NCBI GenBank assembly: GCA_024704175.1
Contig: CP085629.1
Span: forward strand, 5,394,001 to 5,458,000
DNA: 64,000 nucleotides
Direction of reading: 5' to 3'
DNA from: Paenibacillus sp. P25
GTDB lineage: Bacteria; Bacillota; Bacilli; Paenibacillales; NBRC-103111
Program-made: the position numbers and the translations under genes
Notes under the pieces: generated by a model
Databases searched by the model: none
Told to the model about the DNA's origin: nothing
What the model saw: only the letters and a program-made list of their open reading frames with translations
Part shown: positions 46,129 to 56,528 of the stretch, in pieces
Position numbering within the stretch: position 1 is the first letter of the stretch
Layout of the letters: each line of letters starts with the position of its first letter

Positions 46129-46922
46129 TTACACCGCGATAGGTGCCTTGATCGACGGATGGCTCTGGTATCCGACGATTTCAAAGTCCTCATACTTGTA
46201 GTCGAAGAGCGAATCCGGCTTCCGCTTGATCACGAGTCGCGGCGGCGGGAACGGCTCGCGCGTGAGCTGCAGCTTCACCTGCTCGATATGGTTGGAGTAA
46301 ATATGAACGTCCCCGCCCGTCCAAATCAGCTCGCCCGGCTCCAGATCGCACTGCTGTGCGATCATATGCGTCAGGAAGGCATAGCTTGCAATGTTGAAGG
46401 GCGACCCGAGGAACGTATCCACCGAGCGCATGTTGAACAGGCACGACAGCTTGCCGCCGGCGACATAGAATTGAAAAGCATAATGGCACGGCGGCGCGCC
46501 ATGTTGTCCACTTCCGCGGGATTCCAGGCCACGACCAGATGGCGGCGGGAATCCGGGTTCCGCTTGATCTGCTCCACCACCTGCGCCAGCTGATCGATGT
46601 GCCTGCCGTCCGGCGCCGGCCATGAGCGCCACTGCGAGCCGTAGACGGGTCCGAGATCGCCGTTCTCGTCGGCCCACTCATCCCATATCGATACGCCGTT
46701 CTCCTTGAGATAACGAATATTCGTATCCCCGCTGATAAACCAGAGCAGCTCATGGAGAATGGAACGGATATGCAGCTTCTTCGTCGTCAGCGGCGGGAAG
46801 CCCTGCGACAGATCGAACCGGAGCCGCCGCCCGAACACCGAGATGGTGCCCGTCCCCGTCCGGTCTTCCTTCTCCACGCCGTGTTCCATAATATCCTGTA
46901 AAAGCTCCAAATACGCTTTCAA
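46129..46922 (-). CDS. thyA: Thymidylate synthase (one frameshift)
   Basis: About 264 residues: MKAYLELLQDIMEHGVEKEDRTGTGTISVFGRRLRFDLSQGFPPLTTKKLHIRSILHELLWFISGDTNIRYLKENGVSIWDEWADENGDLGPVYGSQWRSW, SRRHLVVAWNPAEVDNMA, active-site Cys in APPCHYAFQFYV, CLFNMRSVDTFLGSPFNIASYAFLTHMIAQQ and GELIWTGGDVHIYSNHIEQV. It makes dTMP from dUMP with methylene-tetrahydrofolate, feeding dihydrofolate to DfrA. The break at about 46497 fits one missing T (GCG CTG CCG CCG TGC). The start is TTG at 46922 behind GGGGTGGCGGG. Confidence 0.93.
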
Positions 46923-47048
46923 CCCGCCACCCCGTTCTTCAATGCATTCATTCTGATATTTACCCCTTATTATAACAGCAAGGGGAACCGGGGCAAAACA
47001 TTTTCGGATAGCCGTACCAAACCGGGCGTGTCACCTATCGCTTTATGT

Positions 47049-47077
47049 TTGTCACGCCGTATAGTATATTGTAATTT
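47049..47077 (+). promoter_or_regulatory. Promoter upstream of the glycolipid synthase operon
   Basis: TTGTCA, 17 bases, TAATTT, in an A/T-rich stretch about 135 bases before the start codon. Confidence 0.5.
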
Positions 47078-47210
47078 AAATAGATATTTCCAATACGAAC
47101 GATGCGAAACAAAAACGCCGGATCCATGCGGTACTTTCCGGCCCGGCCTAATTGTTTATTACCCGGAAACACGGCTAAGGACGAATTAAAATCGAGGCGC
47201 GTGAAAACCT

Positions 47211-48357
47211 ATGGATGCATTCAAACCCAAAATTCTCATCTTGTATGCCAGCTATGGAGACGGGCATCTGCAGGTAGCCCGGGCGCTGGAACAGAGCTTC
47301 GCCCGGCACGGGGCGGCCGATGTCAAGGTGATCGATCTGCTTGCGGAAGCCCATCCTCTGCTGAACGCCCTCACCCGGCTCGTTTATCTCCGCAGCTCCG
47401 CCTGGTTTCCGCAGCTGTACGGCTGGAGCTTTTATGTGACGCAGCACTTCAGGCACGACCGTTTATTTCTTAAGCGGTTGAATTCCATGGGGCCGCATAC
47501 ATTAGAAAGATGGCTTGAACAGGAGCGGACCCGACGCCGTCATTCATACGTTCCCGGCGCCGGTGGTTCCGGGGTTCCGCAAGCGTAACGGACTGCCGCC
47601 CGCTTCGTATACGATAGTGACGGATTTTGTGCTCCACCCGCGGTGGATCCGCTCGGGCGTGGATAAATATTATGTCGCTACGGACGACCTGAAGCCGGCG
47701 CTTACCCAGCGAGGCGTCCCTGCCGGAAACATCCGGACCACCGGGATTCCGCTGCGGAGCATGTTCGAAGAACCGGCCGATCCCGCAGTCCTAAGGGCCC
47801 GATACGGAATCCATCCCTCGCGGAGGGTGGTATGCGTCATGGCCGGAGCTTACGGCGTGTTAAATCAGGTCGGCCGGCTCGGCGAGGCGCTTCTCGCTTT
47901 CGATGACATGGAAGTGGTGTTTATCTGCGGGAAAAATACGCCGCTCCGGCAGCAGATCGAAGCGCTGCTCGGCGGGCATCCCCGGGTGCATGTCTTCGGG
48001 TATGTGCAGGCGATTCAGGAGATTATGGCTTTCTCCTCCTGTCTGATTACCAAAGCGGGAGGCATCACCCTGGCCGAGGCCATCGCCATGAGCCTCCCCG
48101 TCATCGTGTTCCGGCCGCTTCCCGGCCAGGAAAAGGAGAATGCCCGCTACTTGGCCGGCAAAGGCGCGGTGGAGATCGTGTACCGGCCGGAAGAGCTGGC
48201 CGAACGCATTCGGGGGTCGCTCCTGGACCACGGACGACTGGAGCGGAGCAAAGAGGCCATCCGGGCCCTGCACAGGCCCTGTGCGGCCGATGCGGTAGTA
48301 CGGGACATATGGAACGATATCCGCCCGCCGGCGGAAGAGACAAGGCCGCACGGCTGA
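47211..48357 (+). CDS. ugtP: UgtP/MGDG-synthase-type glycolipid glycosyltransferase (one frameshift)
   Basis: About 380 residues. N-terminal MGDG-synthase domain (KILILYASYGDGHLQVARALEQSFARHGAADVKVIDLLAEAHPLLNALTRLVYLRS; PDAVIHTFPAPVVPGFRKRN) and C-terminal GT28 domain (VVCVMAGAYGVLNQVGRL; FGYVQAIQEIMAFSSCLITKAGGITLAEAIAMSLPVIVFRPLPGQEKENARYLAGKGAV). It is predicted to put glucose on diacylglycerol at the inner membrane face, making glycolipid and lipoteichoic acid anchor, though paralogues can act elsewhere. The break is near 47520. First of three co-directional genes. Confidence 0.88.
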
Positions 48358-48391
48358 CGGCCGCAATCGTCAAAGGAGGTCGCGCATCCAG

Positions 48392-49568
48392 ATGCTACGC
48401 AAATGGTTATCCGATTGGGGATTTATTCAGTTCGTGATCATTTTGTTTCTGGTCGAATTTGTGAGGGGGCCTATCTGGTTTCCTTCCTTCCTACCTATGC
48501 CGAGGATATGCTCGGCTATTCCGTTGCCGTGGTCGGTGCCGCCGTCTCCGTGCATTATGTAACCGATACGGCGCTCAAATGCCTGGCGGGCTACCTGCTG
48601 GATCGCTTCTCCCTGCGGGTGATTGTCCATTCCGGGCTGTTCATCTCGCTGATCGGACTGCTCGGCATGTACCGCATCCATCAGCCTTGGGTGCTGATCG
48701 TCGCTGCGGCGGTGTTCGGGATCGGGATTTCGCCGGTGTGGCTTGTTGCGCTGAGCAAGGTGAAGGAAGAAGAACGGGCGTCGCAGATGGGTGTTCTTTA
48801 TACGGTATGGCTGATCGGGCTGGGGGCAGGACCCGTCGTCATCAACTTCCTGCTCGACCTGAGCTACAGCCTGAGCTTCTGGCTGATGGTCGGCCTCTGG
48901 ACGCTCGCCTGGATTACCGCCCTGCGGATGAAGAATACCGTGGAGTCGAGGCCCGATTATATTCCGATCCGCCGGCAGGCGGCCCTGCTCTGGGAACGGA
49001 TGAAGGCCATGAAGCCGCTGCTCCCCGGCATGATTCTGCAGACGATGGTCGCCAGCATGCTCGTACCGATCCTGCCGGGGTTTGCGGCCAAGACCCTCGG
49101 GTTAAGCCATGCCGGCTATTCGTGGGTGCTGATGGCCGGCGGCGCCTTCACGGTGGCCTTCCTCATTCCGATGGGGCGCTGGTCCGACAAGACCAGAGGC
49201 CGCAAGTGGTTCCTGGTCTGCGGCTTCGCGGCGTTCGCGGCTTCGCTGTACGGGCTGACACTGGTGTCCACCCTGACGGTGGCGCTGGTGCTGGCCGCCC
49301 TGCTCGGCTTCGCTTATTCGGCTGTTCTCCCGTCCTGGAACGCGCCGCTGGCGGACTACGTCCCGAAGGAGCAGCAGGGGCTCGGCTGGGGCCTCTTCTC
49401 CAGTGTGGAAGGCATCGGGGTCATCATCGGACCCGTGCTTGGCGGATGGCTGGCCGACCGGTTCGGCGATTCGGTTGCGGTCATCACCAGCGCCGTATTG
49501 TTGGGGGAATTGCCTTGTTCTACATGATCGTCAACGTCGAAAAAGAAAGAGTGCCTGCTCATGGCTGA
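48392..49568 (+). CDS. MFS transporter in glycolipid operon (two frameshifts)
   Basis: About 393 residues, twelve helices: FIQFVIILFLVEFVRGAYLVSFLPTYAEDMLGYSVAVVGAAVSVHYVTDTALKCLAGYLLDRFSLRVI, then ASQMGVLYTVWLIGLGAGPVVINFLLDLSYS and SSVEGIGVIIGPVLGGWLADRFGDSV. The N-terminal break at 48465-48469 and the C-terminal one at 49503-49507 are both five-G runs that should be six. The ATG at 48392 follows AAAGGAGGT; the stop at 49568 overlaps the deacetylase start by eight bases. Its cargo is probably a glycolipid or wall precursor, by context only. Confidence 0.85.
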
Positions 49569-50923
49569 CCTGATATGGTGGTGTATCGTCGTACTTGTTT
49601 TCTATACCGTCATCCCTACTCTGCTCATGCGCATCTTCGGTATCGGGGCTTACCCCAAATCCATCGAATCGGGCATTGCGCTCACCTTCGATGACGGGCC
49701 GGACCCGAAATATACGCCGATTCTGCTCGATCTGCTGCAGAAGCATAATGTCAAGGCCACCTTCTTCGTGCTCGGCTCCAAAGCGGAGCGCAGCCCGGAG
49801 CTCATTCTCCGGATGCATCGGGAAGGGCATCTGATCGGGCTGCACAATTACGTGCACCGCACCAATGGGCTCATGATGCCGTGGAAGGTCCGGCGCCAGC
49901 TGGAGCAGGCGGCCGAGGCAGTGAAGAAGATAACGGGCGAATCGCCGCAATATTACCGCCCCCTGGGGCATCGTGAATGCGTTCGATTTTTTCCTGTCCA
50001 AACGGTTCCATATCGTCCTGTGGTCGCTCATCGTCGGCGACTGGCTGAAGAAGACCGGGAAAGACAAGATCAAGAAACGGCTGATTACCCAGCTGAGCAC
50101 GGGATCGGTCATTGTGCTCCACGACAGCGGCGAAACGTTCGGAGCGGACGAGGACGCCCCCGTACATATGCTGGAAGCGCTCGATGAATTTCTCATTGAA
50201 ACCACCCATCGCGGGTTTACGTTCGTGCGGGTCGACGAATTCCCTGCCGAGGAGAAGAAGAAAGCCGGTGCGGAGCTGAGCCTCGGCAAACGCTGTCTTA
50301 TAACACTGTGGATGCAGTGGGAGAAGCTGTTCCATCTGCTCTTCCGCGTTCACTCCGTGGAGCCTCCGGGCGAGCTCCTCACCTTCCGGGTACGGCGGTT
50401 CAGCGGAACGCCCGTGCAGCTGCAGGAAGGCGGATGGCTTCAAAGCGGCGACCGCGTGATCGAGCTGCATTTCGACAATGCGACGCTGCTCCGGCTGAGC
50501 CTGGCTTCCCGCTCGACGATGCAGCTGGCCGTGCAGCTCATTCGCGCGATGGAGAAAAGCCTGCCGCTGCTCTCCAAACGGCTGTCCGAGCGTGCCGATT
50601 GGCATGACGTCAAAGGGCTCTACGGCATTTCGATGATTCACCGCGGAGCCACGCAGTTCGGTTTTACCGTGGATGATTTGCCCAAAGGACTGTTTCTTTC
50701 TCTTTCCAAAGTTTATTTAAAATTCCTGATGTACGTGATTCATCCCCAAGGCGGAAAAAGACTGGACACGAAGGCGCAGCTGCTGTCCCCCAAGCGGATC
50801 TGCATGTCGGTGGAGGAGCTGAAACGAAGGTATCCGCACGCCGGCGCGCCCGGTACGCAGCTTCAGCCGAGTCCTCCGGCGCCGGCCCGGGCTTTCGATG
50901 AAACGATGAACCAGAGCATGTAG
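49561..50923 (+). CDS. Polysaccharide deacetylase with YkoP-like C-terminal domain (one frameshift)
   Basis: About 453 residues. One N-terminal helix (IWWCIVVLVFYTVIPTLLMRIF), a NodB-fold deacetylase domain (IALTFDDGPDPKYTPILLDLLQKHNVKATFFVLGSKAE; GHLIGLHNYVHRTNGL; QYYRPWGIVN; GSVIVLHDSGE), then about 210 residues with FHLLFRVHSVEPPGELLTFRVRRFSGTPVQLQEG that look like YkoP. It would remove N-acetyl groups from a cell-envelope glycan outside the membrane. The DD, H-x-x-x-H-type and HD residues are present. The break at 49959-49963 fits one extra C. Translationally coupled to the MFS gene. Confidence 0.85.
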
Positions 50924-50973
50924 CCCGGAGCGAAAAAGCAGCTTGACGAGCAAGACTGCACGGATGCCGAATA

Positions 50974-51016
50974 AGCCTAAGGATGCGGCGAGATCTCCCG
51001 TAGCCTCAGGCTTTTT
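50974..51016 (+). terminator. Terminator of the ugtP-MFS-deacetylase operon
   Basis: AGCCTAAGG and CCTCAGGCT form a stem and a T run follows, about 50 bases past the deacetylase stop. Confidence 0.65.
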
Positions 51017-51037
51017 CTTACGCCGGTCCGGGACAAG

Positions 51038-52476
51038 TCAGCGTCTCTTGCGCAGCTCCTTGATCAGCCGCACCAGGGTCGTGATCCCGAGTCCCAGGGC
51101 GATGGCGATACCGGTCACCGTCACGAGCAGCGCGAGGTATTCGAACACGGAATAGCTCAGCATCTTCCCCCACTGGATCGGCGCCTTCAAATCCTCGATC
51201 ACCTGGTTCATCCCGTAAATCCCGCTGATGACCGTATAGATCGTCAGGATCAGCAGCAGGTAGTTGGACCGCTTGGTCGTAAAATTCTCCTGATACTTGT
51301 AGAGATCCGACAGCGTCTTCTTGACTTCCGAGAACAGCTCGTCACTGCCCAGATTGTTTCGCAGCTGGATGAAGATTTCCTTCCCCTGCGACTGCGAAAC
51401 GACCTCGAGAAAATAATACTTCGCGGAAAAGGTCGTGATGGAGCGGATCAGCTCCTCGATCTCCTCCTGGTTCTGGTCGAGCTGCACATGGGAGTAGCGA
51501 TTGGACAGCTTGAGCAGCACGATTTTATAAAATAAATTGATCAGCGACCCGTAGTAATACTCCCCGTACATATGATTGGCCAGCGACACCGTGATCTGCG
51601 GCTCCTCGTTCGTCAGGCAGAAGAAGGACATCTCTTCCACCACGTAGTAGGTGTTCGGCCCCCACCTGTCATAGACGTGTGTATCCAGATAACGCCGGAT
51701 GTAGTCCATATTCGTCGAACTGATGTAGGGTCTTCCTTCCGGGTTCATCCCGTCGATCCGCGAGGCCCGGTACAGCACTTCCGGCGTCAGGGCCGCCCCG
51801 TCCGCGAAAGAAATCAGCCCCTGCACATACATCCGCTCGTCCACAAAGAACGGCGACTTCTCGAAATACGATTCCTGCAGCTCGCTCTTATCCAGAAACG
51901 GCAGCATGCCGGGGACCAGCACTTGGAAAATAAACTCCTCCACCTCGCGGAAGCTTCGGCCCCCGCCACCAGCCGGGTCCGGTTGTCCTGCTCGCTGACG
52001 TTCTGCAGCACGCGGAAGCGGCTCACGAATTCGAGCGCCTGCGTGTAGGTCAGCCCCTCGCACGGCGGCTCCGTCCGAACGGTGATAAAGCCGAGGTCGA
52101 ACGGGCAGAGCACCACGTCCACCGAATGAATCTTCACATTGTACGCATCCTGCCTCGATTCCATCGTGCAGACCATGTCCATCCGCTTGGAGTACCGCTG
52201 GAACCCTTCCTCGGACTCCCCGTGCGGGAAGATCACATTGTTCGTAAAAGGCAGGTAGTAGCGCTCCATTCCAAGATGGGACACCCGATAGCCCGGTCCG
52301 TAGAAGGCCGTCTCCAGCTCCAGATTCCTCAGGGAAAACGGGATGAAGCCGTCCTCTTTGAGCTGTCTTTTGAGCGAATGCTGGCAATCGCGGTTCAGAG
52401 AGAAAGGGAATAAGAATTGAAATAACGCCACCTTGAGCGCTTTTTCCTCCAGCAGGGGTTGTTGTAATGGAGCCAT
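51038..52476 (-). CDS. CorA-like membrane protein with YGMN motif (one frameshift)
   Basis: About 480 residues. A long soluble N-terminal part (about 400 residues, with SLRNLELETAFYGPGYRVSHLGMERYYLPF and a helical bundle ending ELFSEVKKTLSDLYKYQENF) is followed by SNYLLLILTIYTVISGIYGMNQVIED and a second helix (YLALLVTVTGIAIALGLGITTLVRL). Two C-terminal helices with GMN between them are the hallmark of CorA/Alr1-type magnesium channels. The soluble domain is unlike CorA and longer than usual, so this is a divergent member. The break at 51960-51964 is a five-C run that should be six. ATG at 52476. Confidence 0.7.
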
Positions 52477-52637
52477 AGTCCGACTCTCCTCATCCGGTTG
52501 GGATAAGTATTAATAAACGTATCCGTCCCCTGTCCAATCAGCGGGGACAGGGATGACTTGCAGGTGAGTCCGGGTTCAAGCCGCGGCGGAAAAGGTAATT
52601 ATCCTGTATAGCCTTGAGTCCCGAAGGAGCGATGCGG

Positions 52638-53351
52638 ATGGGATTTCTCTTTATCGTCATTTACCTTGTACTGATTCTGCTCGTGCTGGAGATCGCCTCG
52701 ACTCTCCTCGTGATCAGCGGTCTGGATAAGGACATCGCCCGGTTTCAGGCGGTGTCGATGCTGACCTCCACCGGATTCACAACCAAGGAATCCGAGCTGA
52801 TCCTGCGCCATCCGCTCCGCCGGAAAATCGCCGCCTTCCTCATCTTGTTCGGCGTATTCTCGCTCGCCGTGCTCATCTCGACGCTCAGCCAGGTGATGGC
52901 ACAGAGCTTCCGCATACCTCAGGTAACGGCGGTGACCCTGGGGCTGGGGGTGGTTCTTGCGGCGGTGAAGAGCAAACGGATGATGAAGTCGCTGACGCGT
53001 AAATTTCACCGGGAGCTGGAGCGGGAGTTCGAGCTGCATGAGTCGCCGATTGAAGAAATTTTGTATACCGGCCCGGACGATTGGGTGACGAGCGTCCCCA
53101 TCTTTCCCGAATCCGAGGCGGTGGGGCGGCGGGTGGCGGAGGTTTTCCTCCCGGAAGAGGATGTCCGGTCGCTGCTCCTGCAGCGCGGTGACCAAAAGAT
53201 TCGGCGGGACTGCATGAAGCTGAAGGTCCAGGAAGGCGACCTGCTCTTTGTCTACGGGAGCCGGACAGCGATAGAGCGGAAGTTCCGACGCGAGCTGGAG
53301 AAAATGCAGTCGGAAACGAAGGACGAGGAACATATTGTGGCGATTGATTAA
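52638..53351 (+). CDS. Three-helix protein with Trk-like STGF motif and RCK-C domain
   Basis: An intact 237-residue protein: helix MGFLFIVIYLVLILLVLEIASTLLVIS, the segment ARFQAVSMLTSTGFTTKESELI that resembles the selectivity loop of TrkH/KtrB, a helix (KIAAFLILFGVFSLAVLISTL), a further helix, and a C-terminal TrkA-C/RCK-C-like domain (GRRVAEVFLPEEDVRSLLLQRGDQKIRRDCMKLKVQEGDLLFVYGSRTAIE). ATG at 52638 has AAGGAG eight bases upstream. It could be a minimal ion-conducting or ion-sensing protein; function unknown. Not in an operon with the convergent CorA-like gene. Confidence 0.7.
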   Translation: MGFLFIVIYLVLILLVLEIASTLLVISGLDKDIARFQAVSMLTSTGFTTKESELILRHPLRRKIAAFLILFGVFSLAVLISTLSQVMAQSFRIPQVTAVTLGLGVVLAAVKSKRMMKSLTRKFHRELEREFELHESPIEEILYTGPDDWVTSVPIFPESEAVGRRVAEVFLPEEDVRSLLLQRGDQKIRRDCMKLKVQEGDLLFVYGSRTAIERKFRRELEKMQSETKDEEHIVAID

Positions 53352-53495
53352 AGACGGAAGCGGAACCCCTCCCCCTCACAAATCCCTATCATCTTTGCAC
53401 TTCGCGTGCAAGCTCCGGACGGCGGATGCCGTCCTTTTTGCTGTCCGGTCGCCTGCGGGTCTCTTAAAAAGGATTGTCAGATTTTATAAAATCTT

Positions 53496-53526
53496 TGACA
53501 CTATGATAACACTTTCATTTTATAAT
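53496..53526 (+). promoter_or_regulatory. Possible promoter for the SLH nucleotidase
   Basis: A TTGACA lies about 20 bases before a TATAAT, about 45 bases ahead of the start codon. The spacing is longer than ideal; a weaker TTTTAT sits at the usual distance. Confidence 0.35.
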
Positions 53527-53571
53527 AGATTCGTAAAATCATAGTTGACCTTCGGTCAGGAGGAATCGTCC

Positions 53572-55720
53572 ATGTCACCTTATTCATCGAAAATGAAAGC
53601 CGCGGCGCTCGTCTCGCCGCTGGCCGGCGCGCTGTACGGGTCGCCTGCGGCCTACGCCGCCGACGCCTCATCCCCGGCGACCGCCGCCATGAAAACGGAC
53701 ATGCAGCTGGCGTACGACAAAGGCGCGGTGGAAGGCTACCCGAACGACACCGACCTGCACGGAAGCCGGCCCGTGACCCGGGCGGAGCTCGTAACGATGC
53801 TGAACCGCGCAGCGAAGCTCGCCCGCAGCCGACAATAAGCAGAAGCCCTTCCCCGACCTCGAGGAGTGGCGGCGGCAGGCGGTCAATAATGCAGTGGCCG
53901 CAGGCATCGTAACCGGCAATGAACAGGGCCGTTTCGAGCCCGGGCGCACCGTCACCCGCGAGGAATTGGCCGTGATGGTCGTCAAAGCGATCACCAAGGG
54001 CGGCGAGCCGAAGGTGAACGGGAACGTCCTGAATTATTTTAAAGATTCGGCGGAAATCTCCGATTGGGCCCGTCCTTATGTCGCCTACGGCGTATTCGCC
54101 GGATTGTTCGAGCCGAGGCTGGACGGCCATTTCGATCCGAAGGGAGCGGTCACCCGCGACGAGGCGGCCAAAGCGCTTAAGCCGATTTTGTTCCAGGTGG
54201 TCGATATTCTGACGACGAACGACATCCACGGCCACATCGAGGTCGGCTTCGACAAGCGCCGCAATCAGGAGCAGGGCGGCATCGAGACCGTGGCCGGCAT
54301 CGTCTACGATTTCCGCGCCGTCAATCCGAACGGCACGGTCGTGGTCGACGGCGGAGACGCCTGGCAGGGCACGCTGATCTCCAACACGACGAACGGGCAA
54401 TCCGTCATGGACACGATGGCCCAGGTGCAGTACGACGCGGCGGCGATCGGCAATCATGAATTCGACTTCGGCCGGGACGTACTGATCGATAATATCAGGA
54501 AAGCCAAGTTCCCTATCCTGGGGGCTAACATTATCGAAGATAAGACGGGTAAGCGCGTCGATTGGGCGCAGCCTTACACGATCGTGAAGAAAGGCGGCCT
54601 GAACATCGGCATCATCGGGCTGGCCACGCCGCAGACGAAGACGACGACCAAATCGACGAATATCGAAGGGCTGACCTTCGCCGATCCGTCGCCGTTCGCC
54701 AAGAACTTGTCCACTGAACTGCGCGGCAAGGGAGCCGATCTCGTAGTGGTCACCTCCCATCTTCCGGGAGAAGAGGATGCCAAGTCGAAGCAGATCATGG
54801 GCGAGCTGATCGATCTGGCCGCAGGTACCGGCAGCGGCACCCTGGATGCGATTGTCGGAGGTCACTCCCATCGCCGTGTCGCCGGCATCGTGAACGGCGT
54901 CCCGGTCGTCGAAGCGCAGAACTGGCTGTATGCCGTGGGCCACATCCAGCTCTATGTCGACCGGGAAACCAAGAAGGTCGTTTCCTCGGACGCCGGGCCG
55001 CTGGAAACCTACACCAACCTGACTACTGCGAATAAGGACGTACAGAAAACCGTAGCCGATTATCAGTCCAAAATCGCCGCGAAGACGAACGAAGTGATCG
55101 CGACAGCCGCCGAGAAATGGACAACTCAGTCGTTCCGGTACGCGGTGAACGGCGGCCAGCGGCGGGACGGCGTGACACCGATCGGCAACTCGGTGACGGA
55201 CGCCATGCGCGCCGCGGAGAAATCCGACATCGCCTTCACCAACATCGGCGGCCTGCGTTCGGATATCGACGCCGGACCGGTTACCTACGGGAAGATGTTC
55301 GAGGTGTCGCCGTTCGGCAACTACAACCGGACCGGCACGATGACCGCCGGGCAAATCAAGAAGCTGCTGGAAGTGACCGACCAGTATTCCAAACTGCCGG
55401 CGCTCCAGTTCTCGGGGCTCAAGGTCGAATGGGACAATACCCGGCCGCTGGGCGACAAATATACGAAAATCACCTTGCTGGACGGAACGCCGGTCTATAC
55501 GGACGGCAAGCTGAACACGGAGCGTACCTTCAAAGTAACGACAAACGACTTCATGGCAACCGGCTCCGGTGACGGCTTCACCACCTTCGCCGAGGTGAAG
55601 GATTGGAAGGACGGCATGATCATGCTGGATGCCTGGGTTCAATATGTGAAGGAGCAGGGCAAATCGGGGCCTGTCTCCCTGCAGCAGGACGATCGGGAGG
55701 TCCGGCTGGATCTGAAATGA
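53572..55720 (+). CDS. SLH-domain surface 5'-nucleotidase/UshA-like enzyme (one frameshift)
   Basis: About 715 residues: signal peptide (AAALVSPLAGALYGSPAAYA), three SLH repeats (QLAYDKGAVEGYPNDTDLHGSRPVTRAELVTML; NNAVAAGIVTGNEQGRFEPGRTVTREELAVMV; VAYGVFAGLFEPRLDGHFDPKGAVTRDEAAKAL), a metallophosphatase domain (ILTTNDIHGH; VVDGGDAWQGT; AIGNHEFDFG; VVTSHLPG; GGHSHRR) and the C-terminal 5'-nucleotidase domain (ITPIGNSVTDAMRAA; IAFTNIGGLRSDI). It is held on the cell wall through SLH repeats and would hydrolyse extracellular nucleotides. The break is near 53835. ATG at 53572 behind AGGAGG; terminator follows. Confidence 0.9.
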
Positions 55721-55726
55721 AGCTGC

Positions 55727-55767
55727 AAAAAAGCTCAGTCCGCTATCTTCAGGGGCTGAGCTTTTTT
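55727..55767 (+). terminator. Terminator after the nucleotidase gene
   Basis: AAAAAAGCTCAG and CTGAGCTTTTTT pair perfectly; works on both strands for the convergent nitroreductase gene. Confidence 0.8.
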
Positions 55768-55781
55768 CTCATGTCGGCTTT

Positions 55782-56273
55782 TCAATCCAGGTACTTGAGT
55801 TTTGCTGTAATTTCCGTGCGTGCCTTAGGTTCCGGAACGGCTTCAGGGTAGCCGACCGCAATGATGCCGATCACATCGTATCCCTCCGGGACTCCCAGGG
55901 TCGCCCGGCTTGAAGCCGCCGCCCCCAGCGACGACCAGCCTGTCCCTACCCCCTCCTCCCAGGCGCTGAGAAGGAAATTATCGATAAAGCAGGAAACGGC
56001 CGCGATGTTCTCCTCCCGCTGCAGCGGCGAATTTCCCGGCTGCGAGAGAACCGCCAGCAGGACGGGAGCGCCGCCGAAATCGGTCTTATGGTTCAGCTTC
56101 CTGCGGGTCTCCGGACCGATCACGAGGATTTCCCAAGGCTCCGTGAGACGGTGGTTCGGTGCATAAGCGACCGTTTGCAGCCAGGAAAGCAGCTTGGCCT
56201 GATCCACGGGGGCGCTCTTGAACTGCTTGATATTTCTTCGGCTTCGGATGATTTCACCGATATTCATATCCAT
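55782..56273 (-). CDS. Nitroreductase-family FMN oxidoreductase
   Basis: An intact protein of about 163 residues: IGEIIRSRRNIKQFKSAPVDQAKLLSWLQTVAYAPNHRLTEPWEILVI, then AAVSCFIDNFLLSAWEEGVGTGWSSLGAAASSRATLGVPEGYDVIGIIAVGYPE. It has the FMN-binding RRNIKQF and the dimer core of nitroreductases. It reduces quinones or nitro groups with NAD(P)H in the cytoplasm. The ATG at 56273 or, with better spacing to AGGAGG, the one at 56267 is the start. Confidence 0.88.
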   Translation of the reverse strand: MDMNIGEIIRSRRNIKQFKSAPVDQAKLLSWLQTVAYAPNHRLTEPWEILVIGPETRRKLNHKTDFGGAPVLLAVLSQPGNSPLQREENIAAVSCFIDNFLLSAWEEGVGTGWSSLGAAASSRATLGVPEGYDVIGIIAVGYPEAVPEPKARTEITAKLKYLD

Positions 56274-56528
56274 ATGCCTCCTTTTTGAAGTATGCTTTCG
56301 GGTGCTTATACCGCATTTTATCAACGTAGCGGGGCGATGTTGACAGCGGCGGCTCCCCGCTCTTACTAGGTTACGGCAATGGCCTGTATTCGGCTTGGAT
56401 GCATGGATTCATCTTATTCCTTTGCACCATAAATTATTTACCCCGCTATTTTTTTCGATACCACGGGGTGGAAAAAATACGATATAATGAGGGCGTTCCT
56501 ATAAAGATACGGGAGTGGAAAAAGAAAA

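Noticed and set aside
10972..49568. Treating the many broken genes (thyA, dfrA, qoxC and others) as true pseudogenes
   Set aside because: The breaks are single bases, often in G/C runs, with conserved protein on both sides, and several affected genes are essential or near-essential; error is the better explanation.
53501..55642. A 713-codon open frame on the minus strand, antisense to the SLH nucleotidase
   Set aside because: The product is Arg/Gly/His-rich without family motifs, and the + strand frame has signal, SLH and catalytic motifs. Long antisense frames are expected in GC-rich coding DNA.
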